NCBI GenBank assembly: GCA_037178625.1
Contig: CM074146.1
Coordinates: 682,001-746,000 of the forward strand
Length of the DNA: 64,000 bases
Source of the DNA: Skeletonema tropicum
Lineage: Eukaryota > Bacillariophyta > Thalassiosirophyceae > Thalassiosirales > Thalassiosiraceae
Direction of reading: 5' to 3'
Below are positions 42,715 to 52,355 of this stretch, in pieces; position 1 is the first letter of the stretch, and the number at the start of each line of letters is the position of its first letter. The translations under genes were made by a program, and so were the position numbers. The notes beneath the pieces are model-generated. The model was given only the letters and a program-made list of their open reading frames with translations, did no database searches and was not told the origin of the DNA.

Positions 42715-43533
42715 ATGGGGAGGAAACGAAACCAAGGGAGGGCGAGGAAGGCGGCCAAAGCCAAGGCCAAGGCCAAGCAGGAGGAGGCGGAAGTCAGAAA
42801 TAAGAATCATGCGAATGATGTTGAGCGACAGCAAACACTAGAAGCGCCAAGTCAGCAATTGCAGTCCAGTAAAACGAGATGCAATCACGGCTGCGAGTTC
42901 GAAAAGATGGACGACATTTGTGCTGACTTCGCGCGGGCATTTGAAATAGCAATGAATGAAGCTGCTGATGCAAGAGGCGGCGGTGCTCTTCCAAGAAGTT
43001 GCCTCATAGCAGCTGCAAATGCTACGGTGGTTGAATTTACTGATGTGTGGAATGATCTTGCCAAGATGAAACTGATATTGTCGTGCTTCTTGTGTGTCGG
43101 AACGCAACAGATACTCGAAGGTAGATATGGACATGCCCAGGGGAATGTTACGTTAGCAAGGTATTTCGAACAACACATCGCTGTTAGGTTTAAACAAACT
43201 CAAGCTTTCCTCCATTGGCACAAAAATTCCGTTTCAGATAATCACACGCTTGTCAAATTCTTCCGGCACCGCATCCCCTGCACCTGCTTGGATGAGAAGT
43301 ACGAAGAAGTGAAGAACATCACAAAGATGGACTATTGCCAAAATTCAAAGTGCAAATTTCCTTACTGTCATGTGGAACGCAGCAAAACAATGTATTGCAG
43401 TCGATGCCGAAGTGCAGTCTATTGCTCCAAGGAATGCCAAAAAGTCGATTGGACAAAACACAAGCCTCTTTGTGACAAACGCTTTGCTCTAATCGCCAAG
43501 TTTGAGGAGAGAAAGATTCAAAATACACCATAA
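42715..43533 (+). CDS. MYND-type zinc finger protein, array copy 8
   Basis: 272 residues. Start MGRKRNQGRARKAAKAKAKA. The middle (FEIAMNEAADARGGGALPRSCLIAAANATVVEF) resembles copy 3. HRIPCTCLDEKYEEVKNITKMDYCQNSKC and finger TMYCSRCRSAVYCSKECQKVDWTKHKPLC are complete. C-terminus ERKIQNTP differs from the KKKS type. Confidence 0.84.
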   Translation: MGRKRNQGRARKAAKAKAKAKQEEAEVRNKNHANDVERQQTLEAPSQQLQSSKTRCNHGCEFEKMDDICADFARAFEIAMNEAADARGGGALPRSCLIAAANATVVEFTDVWNDLAKMKLILSCFLCVGTQQILEGRYGHAQGNVTLARYFEQHIAVRFKQTQAFLHWHKNSVSDNHTLVKFFRHRIPCTCLDEKYEEVKNITKMDYCQNSKCKFPYCHVERSKTMYCSRCRSAVYCSKECQKVDWTKHKPLCDKRFALIAKFEERKIQNTP

Positions 43534-44178
43534 TATCTTAATGATAACGTAGATTGAGCCACTTTTTTCCTTGGTTACTTTGTTCGATATGAGTATATTT
43601 TGAGTATCATTTCTTCTTGAGATACTGTCGACACAAGCAAGGTCAAAGTAGCATTCAATGCTTTAGAAGAATTGTACACTCTATGTTCTGCATGTATGAG
43701 TGGCTGAAGTTTGTGCAGGAGGCGAAGACATCCTATAATTATACTGTATTTGAGGAAGAAGCAGTGTCAGTGTGCATCACACATCCTTTACCTTTATTCT
43801 TCACCTCAATTCATGCCAGTTCGTAGATTACCAAGACCAAGGCGAAGAGCGCTTTCAGATGTACCTCTGTGATAGGGATAGATGAGACTTCTGGATTCTG
43901 GACCAGGCATCTCTTCCTCTACAAGTGATCAGCTCCTACTTTTCGTTGGCAACATGTCGCTATGGATACTACTTTACGACTATAAGGAAGAATTTGTAGG
44001 GTGAGAGGAAGAAGTTCATTCATGATGTGACATTAGTATAATCATATGTATTGGGGAATCCCTCTATCTACATAGCCACTAAAAATTTAAATTCATTTTC
44101 GATCGATCGCTCGAGCTCGAGCCCCCGAGTCAAGGTCAAGACAAGACGAGCCGAGCGAGAGCAAAGTGGATAGCAACA
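43534..44178. other. MYND array spacer
   Basis: No supported gene. Ends in the AGCGAGAGCAAAGTGGATAGCAA leader shared with copy 3. Confidence 0.5.
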
Positions 44179-45000
44179 ATGGGGAGGAAGCGTAACCAAG
44201 GCAAGGCGAGGAAGGCAGCCAAGGCCAGGGAAGCGGCAGAAGAGAAGAATAGACCAATGAATGAACTAGAAAAAGCGGTGACGGCGCGCATGGTTGAGCA
44301 GACAATGATAGAGATGGGGATCGGTAAAACAATGTGCAAGCATGGAGCCGATAATCTCTCTTTTCAAGAAGAAGATAATCTCTTTCAATTCGTGAAGGCG
44401 TTTGATCACGAATTTCGTAAATCTTCTATAGAAGGCGACGGCGACGGTTCACTTCGGGATGCCCTCCTTACAGCTCATCGTGCTACAATGGATGAATTTG
44501 CCGACGTTTGGCATGATTCTATCAAGTTGAAGATGGCAGTATCATACTATTTGTTTCTTGGAACAGAACATTTTCTGGGAGGCTTTCACAATGATGCTCG
44601 GGATGCCCGGGTGAATGCTATTTGTGCCAGATATTTGGAGCAGCACATTGCAGTAGAGTTTCAACATTCGCGGGCTTTACAAAACTGGCCCAAAATCGAG
44701 GAAATGCGGATCAGCAATGACGTCCACACGCTCGTCAAATTCTTCAAGATGCGCATCCCCTGCTCCTGCATGGATGAGAAATATCAATTGGTGAAGGATA
44801 TTGTAAAGATAGGGTTCTGTGAAAACCCAGAGTGCGAATCCCTTTACCAAGAGGTGGAGCGCAGCAAAACAATGTACTGCGGTCGATGCCGATGTGTGAC
44901 GTATTGTTCGAGGGAATGCCAAGTAGCCCACTTGGCGGAACACAAAACGTTTTGTGACGAGAATGCTGCAAAGATTGCAGAGTTCAATGCCGATGCTTAG
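44179..45000 (+). CDS. MYND-type zinc finger protein, array copy 9
   Basis: 273 residues, sister of copy 7 (CKHGADNLSFQEEDNLFQFVKAF; SYYLFLGTEHFLGGFHNDARD; AKIAEFNA at the end). Finger: GFCENPEC...TMYCGRCRCVTYCSRECQVAHLAEHKTFC. The CSCxDEKY motif has Met in place of Leu and the usual EEVK is QLVK. Last same-strand member of the array. Confidence 0.84.
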   Translation: MGRKRNQGKARKAAKAREAAEEKNRPMNELEKAVTARMVEQTMIEMGIGKTMCKHGADNLSFQEEDNLFQFVKAFDHEFRKSSIEGDGDGSLRDALLTAHRATMDEFADVWHDSIKLKMAVSYYLFLGTEHFLGGFHNDARDARVNAICARYLEQHIAVEFQHSRALQNWPKIEEMRISNDVHTLVKFFKMRIPCSCMDEKYQLVKDIVKIGFCENPECESLYQEVERSKTMYCGRCRCVTYCSRECQVAHLAEHKTFCDENAAKIAEFNADA

Positions 45001-45170
45001 ACTTGCCAAGACTCTTGACAAGTTATTCTTGAGAGAGAGAGATTCAAATCGCGTTTGACTCCGCTCCTCTTCTGATTAGGCTGTAAAGAGGCAGTAGACG
45101 CTAAGTAGATATTAATTTATTGAAACATGAATACATTATTTTTGTGTGAGTAGCATCATACACTTTCAAC
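45001..45170. other. Intergenic after the MYND array
   Basis: Short GA-rich patch and AT-rich sequence; nothing further seen. Confidence 0.4.
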
Positions 45171-45464
45171 GGCGCAAGTACCATAGGTGAGGTATCATCT
45201 ATATCCTGTCCTTGCTCTATGTGCTGTGCTCCAAAACAGGGGCTATGTGCTGTGCTCCAAAACAGGGGCGTGCATTGCACAATAGTCAATCATTCTTCTA
45301 CATATTCATAAACCAATATTATATATTATCATTCATGTCGTCTAACTACCTTCTCTTTGCTTGTAAAAGAAGATACGAACAAATCTCGAGAGAAGAATGC
45401 CACCCTTCCTCCCTCTCTAGCATTGCTCATGTGTGCGTCTATCTGAGTATCGTAGAATCTTAAC
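45171..45464. repeat. Direct repeat, copy 1 (flanks the ankyrin gene)
   Basis: About 290 bp from GGCGCAAGTACCATAGGTG to GAGTATCGTAGAATCTTAAC, repeated in the same orientation at 47653-47919. Contains an internal tandem duplication of TATGTGCTGTGCTCCAAAAC not seen in the other copy. Not a coding sequence. Confidence 0.85.
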
Positions 45465-46040
45465 ATTTCTGTCCACCACGGACGGACACACGGACGGACA
45501 GGAATTTCGAACGACGGGTAAGCTCTGCTTCGCTCGACTAACCAACTTTACTAAAAGCTCAAGCTCGACCGAAGCTTGGACAAAAAATGATTACACATGC
45601 TAATATTTGAGATTTGGACGTGTGGATCTTTCTCATGGTGGAGCAGTGAAGTCCTTCAGTGCTTCTACTTTTTACCTTACTCCCCTCCCCGCCCCGTCAG
45701 CTTTCTGAATCGCTCCCTACACCTCTTGCGTTATGTCTTTATTTCTCTAGTCATACTTTCTCGCGAGAAAGCTAAGTGGAAAGTATATTGCCAAGGCAAA
45801 TATATAGCCCTCGTTGAATCTGTTAGACTATTTTGTCTTTGATTGATCATGGACTGCCAACTAACGGCTTCGTACCCATCCAGGTCAAAAGGGAAAGGTG
45901 ATATTGAATGGCAAGTAGAAATAGAAACATGACTAGAAAATACAGAGACTAAATAATGAGCAATTATGATCTCAACTGGCGATACAACTTGTTCAAGATC
46001 AAGAATGCTCCGTCAAACTAGCAATCAGTGCTTCTCTTGA
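45465..46040. other. Intergenic
   Basis: No gene seen. Short repeats of ACGGACGGACA at about 45479-45500 and a copy of the dispersed GCTTCGCTCGACTAACC / GCTCAAGCTCGACCG type of repeat. Confidence 0.4.
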
Positions 46041-47105
46041 TCAATCGATTTCGAGGCCCTTGTCATACAGCTTTTCTCTAAGATCCCGAATCCTCATTTT
46101 GTTGTACGTCTTCTCAATGTCCATTTCACCATTATCATCGTCGTCATCGTCACTATCAGATTCAGCCCAACGGAGCGGCGTATCTCCATTATTATCCTTG
46201 GCATTGACATCTGCTCCCATTCCAATGAGAAGCTCGGCCATATCAACATGTCCACGACCGCAAGCGATATGAAGCGGCGTAATCCCATCATTATCCTTGG
46301 CATTGACATTTGCTCCCTTTTCAATGAGAAGCTTGGCCACATCAACATGTCCCCCAAGGCAAGCATGACGGAGCGGCGTAAATCCATCATTATTCTCGGC
46401 ATTAACGTTTGCTCCCTTTTCAATGAGAAGCTTGGCCATATCAACTTGTCCATGACCGCAGGCAAGATGGAGCGGCGTAATCCCATCATTATCCTTGGCA
46501 TTAAAGTCTGCTCCCTTTTCAATGAGAAGCTTGGCCACATCAACTAGTCCCTTACAGCAAGCATAATGGAGTGGCGTGCCTCCATGATTGTTCTTGTCGT
46601 CGACTTTTGCCCCGTTATCAATTAAGAGCTTGATCGCATCAACCCGACCATTAGCGCAAGCCCAATGAAGCGGCGTGTTAGTGTTATGATCATCCGGTTC
46701 ACTATCGAGATCCCTCCCGTTCAAAAAAACACGCAAAGACTGGTCTTCAGATCCAGGATTGTCTGGACTGCCAAGTCTTACTTGAATGGTATGGCCATTT
46801 CTGCATAGGATATCTGCCTCATTGGAGGTAGGATTCCCATACCACTCGCTGAGGGGTTTAGAGTTCAAATCAATATCTGAATTCGAACTAGCCCAGACTT
46901 GAGTCTTTTCCTTATTATTTTGAATAACATATCGAACAGCGATACTTCCTCCTGGATCTCCACTTTCTAATACACTTCCTGTTTGGTCTCCACTCAACAC
47001 CCAATGCCCGAAGAGAATCCTTTCCTCCCCATTCTCTTGCCATGATTTCGGACTGTTCCGGAGCTGTTCACCTTTGTAAGAGTAGACTGATGAAGTTGCT
47101 CCCAT
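46041..47105 (-). CDS. Ankyrin-repeat protein
   Basis: 354 residues, single exon. MGATSS at the start is a possible N-myristoylation site (inference). Residues about 1-140 form a unique domain (LFGHWVLSGDQTGSVLESGDPGGS...). Then about six ankyrin repeats of 33 residues follow (TPLHWACANGRVDAIKLLID, TPLHYACCKGLVDVAKLLIE, TPLHLACGHGQVDMAKLLIE, TPLRHACLGGHVDVAKLLIE, TPLHIACGRGHVDMAELLIG). A run of Asp (SDSDDDDDDNGE) precedes a short charged tail. The repeats are near-identical at DNA level, showing recent internal expansion. Function: protein-protein interaction; partner unknown. Confidence 0.85.
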   Translation of the reverse strand: MGATSSVYSYKGEQLRNSPKSWQENGEERILFGHWVLSGDQTGSVLESGDPGGSIAVRYVIQNNKEKTQVWASSNSDIDLNSKPLSEWYGNPTSNEADILCRNGHTIQVRLGSPDNPGSEDQSLRVFLNGRDLDSEPDDHNTNTPLHWACANGRVDAIKLLIDNGAKVDDKNNHGGTPLHYACCKGLVDVAKLLIEKGADFNAKDNDGITPLHLACGHGQVDMAKLLIEKGANVNAENNDGFTPLRHACLGGHVDVAKLLIEKGANVNAKDNDGITPLHIACGRGHVDMAELLIGMGADVNAKDNNGDTPLRWAESDSDDDDDDNGEMDIEKTYNKMRIRDLREKLYDKGLEID

Positions 47106-47652
47106 GTGAACGTAATAACGTCTCTAGTCTAGAGCTGAGGTATTCCGTGTTATTATTATATAGCTTGTTTAAACAGTGCTAACGGTAAGTTGAGTTAGCT
47201 TCATCGATGTAATTGAATGTTATCTTATTTAAGTGAACTATTATTTATGTGTGTTGCCTTCAGCTTGAACGATTTGGTTGAAAGAGCTCCCACAAATGCA
47301 ATCAAGAACCCGAAGACTGATGATGTTATGAGGATGGGATTGAGCACGACAGAATAGATACTTCTCGTTTCTCGTGAATCATAAGAATAGCTGAATATCG
47401 TAAAATATACAATCATTCTTTGAATATCCCACCAGCCCAGTAGCATCCGTCCCCATCATAAGTTAGGAACCCTTCCATGAAAGAACCACAAAGACGAAGG
47501 TTAGTGTTGGGTGTGGGAGAAATCATTTGCGCTCATACCTACACATGAATTGGACTAGCAAGTGGCTGCATCATCGGGGCCTCTTGTGCGGCAGTTTCTT
47601 CGGCTTCGGCTTCTTTGTTGTTATGTTGGCTGTACGTTTACTGCCATTGTAT
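47106..47652. other. Intergenic, possible small ORF
   Basis: A 73-codon minus-strand frame (47225-47446) has one clear hydrophobic segment (NPILITSSVFGFLIAFVGAL) and might be a terminal exon or a small membrane protein. No homologue recognised, so it is not called as a gene. Confidence 0.3.
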
Positions 47653-47919
47653 GGCGCAAGTACCATAGGTGAGGTATCATCTATATCCTGTCCTTGCTCT
47701 ATATGTGCTGTGCTCCAAAACAGGGGCGTGCATTGCACAATAGTCAATGATTCTTCTACATATTCATATAAACCAATATTATATATTATCATTTATGTCG
47801 TCTAACTACCTTATCTTTGTTTGTAAAGAAGATATGAACAAATCTCGAGAAGAATGCCACCCTTCCTCTCTTTAGCATTGCTCATGTGTGCGTCTATCTG
47901 AGTATCGTAAAACCTTAAC
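47653..47919. repeat. Direct repeat, copy 2
   Basis: Second copy of 45171-45464. The two copies bracket about 2.2 kb with the ankyrin gene. They lack TG...CA ends, primer-binding and polypurine sites, so I do not read them as LTRs; a segmental duplication is more likely. Confidence 0.8.
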
Positions 47920-48408
47920 ACACGTATGAATTGTGAGGACATCATACCAAGTTACATATTCTTGAGATCGCTACGTTGATCTCTCATGATCGTGCATGTT
48001 ATCTTCATCATCTGTTTTTAACTCTGACTAAAATATCAATTCAGATGTCCTTTTTGGATGTAGGGGAAGACATTTATTTGGACCAGGCTTATTTGCCTCC
48101 TGATAAGCCCTTTACAACTATGTACTCTCAGACAACAACTTCTCATTACATTTTTGGCGTCCGTCCAGCTGCCGCAGCCTGCCCAGTCCACTTGGTCTTT
48201 TGCCAGATTATCGTCAATTCAAATTCACAAGACCGTTTCGAAGCTTCTCTAATAAACTAAGGCCAGACCACCACACCACCACAAAAGAAGAACAAAAAGA
48301 CCACGATGACGCACGATGGTATTTTTCCGCCGGCTTGCCTCGCCTGTCGCCTATCCATATTATGTATGGGGGCATGGCCAATGATGGTCAGCCAGCTGCA
48401 TCAGCACC
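47920..48408. other. Intergenic
   Basis: No supported gene. Upstream region of the secreted Cys-rich protein. Confidence 0.4.
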
Positions 48409-49682
48409 ATGCATATTATCGAAAACTGGCCGCTTTCGCGATTGCTATTGGTCCTTCTACTTTTACTTTTGGTAGTGACCGCCGCGTTTGAGGATGCTCA
48501 GGAGTGCAATCGAGACTACGAAGATTTTTACAAATGCCTCAAGGAAGCAGGCTCCATCCCAGACAAATGCCTTGCATTATGCGCCGCAAAAACAAAAAAA
48601 AACGAAGGAGCAAAGCCGCTTGCGTCGGTCGCTGCGCCAAAGGGCTGAAATGGTGGCATCGGACGAGCATCGAGGCCTGGGTGTGTTATTTCGAGTTTGG
48701 CGAGACGGGAAGACGAGCCTGCCAGAAGTTGGGGACCGAACTTACTTTAAAACACACTGATGGAAAAATCACAACGGAAGAGTGTTGTCGGACGGCGTAC
48801 TGCTGCGGTCATGCCATGAGGAGCAATGTGTGCGGGTACGGCGAGTGCTGCAAGAATTGTAGGAGGAAGCGAAGGGAGCTTCTTCAGCTTCAGAATTTTT
48901 ATTTGGAGGATGGTAGTAGCAGTTTGGGCGTATCCATGGAAGAGTTTGAGGAGGAGAAGCGGCGCTACTTGCAACAGTGCGAAGCGGGAGATGACGAACG
49001 GCCCCCTGAAACAAGCAAGACCTCTAGGCTACCAAAACAGAAAGCGTCGCCGGTGCACAGGCATAGGGAACATGCCAATGGGAACAACGGCTACTCTTTC
49101 TTGGGGAGACATCTCCAGGACGAAGAGGAATGCTGCGAAGGAGAGAAAAAGTGCCCAGATAGTGGAGAATGCATTTCAGAGGAACAATGCTGCGCGGATC
49201 AAAAACTTTGTTTGGACGGATCCTGCGTCGATGACGATGGAGAATGTAAGAAAACGGAAGCACCATCAAAAGCACCTACTCGGTCACCATCAGCAAAACC
49301 CGTAACTCAATCACCAACAAAGGAAGAAAATTGCGAAGATGGAGGTACTTATTGTCCCGGCACATCAGTGACATGTGTCAATAATGAATGCAAGAGATGG
49401 TGTGGAGCTGGAGGTCAGTATTGTGACCCCATAGTTCATGGTGAATATAAACACTGTCGGGGTGGAAAATGTGTTTTGCACGTGTGTTGTGGGTTCAACA
49501 AAATATTTACTGATAAACCTGGCACTTGCCTCGGTTCAGTAGAGGGCTGCATTGGCTACTATGAATCCCTCCGCTCAAACTTATGTGACAGCCAACCTGA
49601 TTTCAATCCCAGTTGCTGCGAAGAAGGGTGCAAATATTGCAAATTCAATGGTCCCTTGTGGAGTGATTGCCAGCCAGTGTAA
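48409..49682 (+). CDS. Secreted Cys-rich protein, frame change at a slippery A-run
   Basis: The first frame from 48409 has a strong signal peptide (LLLVLLLLLLVVTAAF) and CNRDYEDFYKCLKE...CLALCAA, but stops at 48648. The Cys-rich body lies in the -1 frame from 48603 to 49682: CVGRCAKGLKWWH, EECCRTAYCCGHAM, then EECCEGEKKCPDSGECISEEQCC, a Pro/Ser/Thr linker (KAPTRSPSAKPVTQSP) and a second Cys-rich module ending CKYCKFNGPLWSDC. The frames meet at A-AAA-AAC (48597-48603), so a -1 shift there yields a continuous protein of about 424 residues. One missing A in a homopolymer, real or from assembly, would look the same. Probably extracellular and disulfide-rich; no enzyme family recognised. Confidence 0.6.
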
Positions 49683-50152
49683 AAAACAGGCAAATGGAGG
49701 ATGGTACTTAGCATTACAGATTGTGAATTGTGAGGAGGTGTTGAGAAGCACGAGAAGAAGATTAACAGCGATACAGAAGATTTTATATTATGGGAATTTA
49801 GGAAAAGAGCTAGTAGCTAATAATAGTAGGTTTATTGTTTTGCATAGTTTCATTTTCTGTTAGTGGAAGATCAATCTCTCACGAATCGCCCTACGCAATC
49901 CTTGTGCTTGTGTCCAACAATATTGAGTGCATCGAAATGATTCTTGCACATGAGCAAGTTCTCTGAAGCCAAAGTTGATTTCACTGGTGCGTGCGTGGTA
50001 GGCAGGTGTCACATTCAAGAGGGGAGCCCCCCCAAAAGTAAGCCCGTCAAAATCAAAATTCTCATCGAAAAGATCCAAGAATCACCGCACCCAGCACAAC
50101 ACAATCCAATCAATCCAGCAAGCACCGATACCATCGTCAACAACAACAAATC
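49683..50152. other. Intergenic
   Basis: No supported gene; 3' flank of the Cys-rich gene and promoter of the next gene. Confidence 0.4.
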
Positions 50153-51307
50153 ATGGCAAGAGCAGCAAAGTCCCGAGGAGCAGTGGCCAAAAAGGCTACT
50201 AAAAAGTCTATTACTACCAAAAAGACTTCTTCCTCCAACGTCGGCGGCGGCGGTCGTGCCAAGCAGGCTCCAAAAAAGAGCGGCACGAACAAGCGCTCTG
50301 TCATACCCAAGAAGGTGGATGATGACAGCTGCTCCATTGCCACCGGGAGCCGTAGTGCACTAAAGAACATTTCGAATAAAGAGGAGGAGGAGGATGACAG
50401 TGTCGATATGTTGGACGAGGAGGAGGAGGAGGTGCCAATGGAGGTCATGGTGGATAAGAATAAGCGAAAGAAGAATTTGGGGGGCCGAAGGAGCAGAAAT
50501 GACGAGAGTGGTGAGAGTGAAGAGAGTGAGGATGACGAGGAGAGCGAGACGAAGGCTGTCAAGAAGGGAGGCACACGTACCACCAACAACAGCAGTACCA
50601 CCACCACCAACAACGCGGCTGCCACCGGTGGTGGTGGTGGTGGACGTTCAACCCGAGGCCGAGGCCGAGGCCAAGGAGGGAAAAATGCACCACCTCTCAA
50701 AATTTATCAAGATCCATCCAGCAGCAGCAGCAGTGACTCCGAACACAGTGAGAGTGAAGATGACGAAGAGAGTGATTACGAAGAGGAGGAGGAAGAAGTT
50801 GTACCCAAAAAGAAGAGCAAGGGTCGTCAGTGTCAGTCCACCAAGAAGACGACGAAGGCCACCGCCTCTAATAACAGTAGTAGTAGTAGTACTAGAGGCA
50901 ATGCCACTCGTGGTGGGAAACCACCCCGTGCACCCAAACAGTCATCTACCACCACCACCACCACCAAACGGATCACCACCAAGAAGCAAAAGCAAAAGCA
51001 AAAACAGCAGCAGGAGCAATCCGATAGTCCCGATTCCATCATGGACTTTACTCAAAAGTATGCCACATCCTCCACTTCTTCCACCAAAAAGAAGAAGTCG
51101 ACTAATACCAAAAAGTCGTCGTCTTTGTCTGGAGGAGGAATCACACACGGAGGAGGAGGAGGAGGAGGAGGAGGAGGAGGAGAGTACAGCAATGTCATGG
51201 GACATGAACGTAAGAATACTCCTCGTAGGGAACAAGAACTGATGGAGGAGAAATTGAATGTTGGTGGTGAGAGTGATTGGAGGGTTGCTTGTGCTATTGA
51301 CTATTGA
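50153..51307 (+). CDS. Low-complexity basic/acidic nuclear-type protein
   Basis: 384 residues, single exon. Alternating Lys-rich blocks, acidic Ser runs (SSSSSSDSEHSESEDDEESDY), an RGG-like patch (STRGRGRGQGGK), poly-Thr and poly-Gly tracts, and a conserved-looking tail (GHERKNTPRREQELMEEKL, then SDWRVACAIDY). The composition resembles chromatin or nucleolar proteins; no folded domain is seen. Many tracts are coded by trinucleotide microsatellites that differ in length from the copy at 55671. The C-terminal 40 residues are the least repetitive and probably the functional part. Confidence 0.7.
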   Translation: MARAAKSRGAVAKKATKKSITTKKTSSSNVGGGGRAKQAPKKSGTNKRSVIPKKVDDDSCSIATGSRSALKNISNKEEEEDDSVDMLDEEEEEVPMEVMVDKNKRKKNLGGRRSRNDESGESEESEDDEESETKAVKKGGTRTTNNSSTTTTNNAAATGGGGGGRSTRGRGRGQGGKNAPPLKIYQDPSSSSSSDSEHSESEDDEESDYEEEEEEVVPKKKSKGRQCQSTKKTTKATASNNSSSSSTRGNATRGGKPPRAPKQSSTTTTTTKRITTKKQKQKQKQQQEQSDSPDSIMDFTQKYATSSTSSTKKKKSTNTKKSSSLSGGGITHGGGGGGGGGGGEYSNVMGHERKNTPRREQELMEEKLNVGGESDWRVACAIDY

Positions 51308-52109
51308 GTTCGATGTTATGTTATGTTGATTGTAGATGGTCTAGTGCATTTGTACATCATGTTGAATTGGATGGGTTCATGTGTTGTTGAATTGCATTGG
51401 GTGTGTTTCATGGTCATGGAGTGCATCTCTTGAAGGGATGTATAATGCCGTGTGGATGATTGAATATATGTATTATTGACCATTATTTGTGTTTCATATC
51501 ATGATGATGATGATGAGAGGGATTTAGTTTGTGTAGAACATCTAATTTATTCCTAACTGTAATTGTTTATTCATTCCCACAGCATTGTTATTCCATGTTG
51601 AATTTATACATCTTTGAACATGATATATTATTATTATTGCATTTCACGGGCGGAATACCCTTGGCGAGACTTTTGAACTACATTGACTTGACTTTGATCG
51701 AATCTTCGAATGCGACGTTAGTTCCCATAGGATGACGTATCGTATGCCTTTGCTCTTGTGTGTTGGAAGGATGTTTATGATCCAAATAAAGTAGTAATCC
51801 ATTCATATTCATAGCTCTTGTCCTCTCTATCCAATCAAGACGATTCGACCACGATTCGAAAGCTCTTACTGTGCTCTATCGATTGGTTGTAGTTTCAAAG
51901 TGAAATATCGATGATTTGTCAATCGACTCAACTAAATCGACTCCTACAATCGGAAATTCCCACTCCCACTTACTACTCCAAATCTCTTGAAATTCACCTT
52001 TTCCTCTATATATTACCTTCTAAGCGTCGTGTCAAGGCGATGAGTGGTGATTTGGAAAGCTCTCATTGCGTTCTATCGAATAATACTATTGCCAAGGTCA
52101 AATAAGACC
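51308..52109. other. 3' flank of the low-complexity gene and intergenic DNA
   Basis: 51308 to about 51745 is duplicated at 56508-56940. A piece of the minus-strand ORF at 56840-57223 is therefore also present here in broken form. A block near 51840-51960 (GTCAATCGACTCAACTAAATCGAC) recurs near 53632. No independent gene. Confidence 0.5.
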
Positions 52110-52197
52110 GGCGCAAACAAAATGTGCTAGGGTAAATTTTGTTCTGCAGGCTTGGCGCTAGATATTTTAAATTACCCTAGCTCATTTTATTTGCGCC
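52110..52197. mobile_element. Small foldback (MITE-like) element
   Basis: Arms GGCGCAAACAAAATGTGCTA (52110 on) and the reverse complement of the stretch ending TTATTTGCGCC at 52197 pair over about 28 bases with three differences, around a 35-base centre. No target duplication found. It may be a MITE remnant or an RNA hairpin. Confidence 0.55.
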
Positions 52198-52282
52198 TCG
52201 CGATAAACGGCCAAAGACACAACCACAGCACAATCACCATGATGCCATTGTGGACTGCCCAGTAGTAAAAAATCGACACTGT

Positions 52283-52355
52283 ACCAAGCAATACTTTTGA
52301 TACTGGAGGCGGAGAAGCCTATTTGTAGATCGCCTTCGAAAAAGTATTGCTTGGT
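52283..52355. repeat. Inverted repeat with 16-bp perfect arms
   Basis: ACCAAGCAATACTTTT (52283-52298) and AAAAGTATTGCTTGGT (52340-52355) are exact complements separated by 41 bases. Function unknown. Confidence 0.7.

Noticed and set aside
45171..47919. LTR retrotransposon enclosing the ankyrin gene
   Set aside because: The flanking repeats do not begin TG and end CA, there is no tRNA primer-binding or polypurine site, and no gag or pol frame lies between them.
50394..51242. Long ORF in another frame over the low-complexity gene
   Set aside because: It is a shadow of trinucleotide repeats; the frame with ATG at 50153 and a conserved tail fits better.
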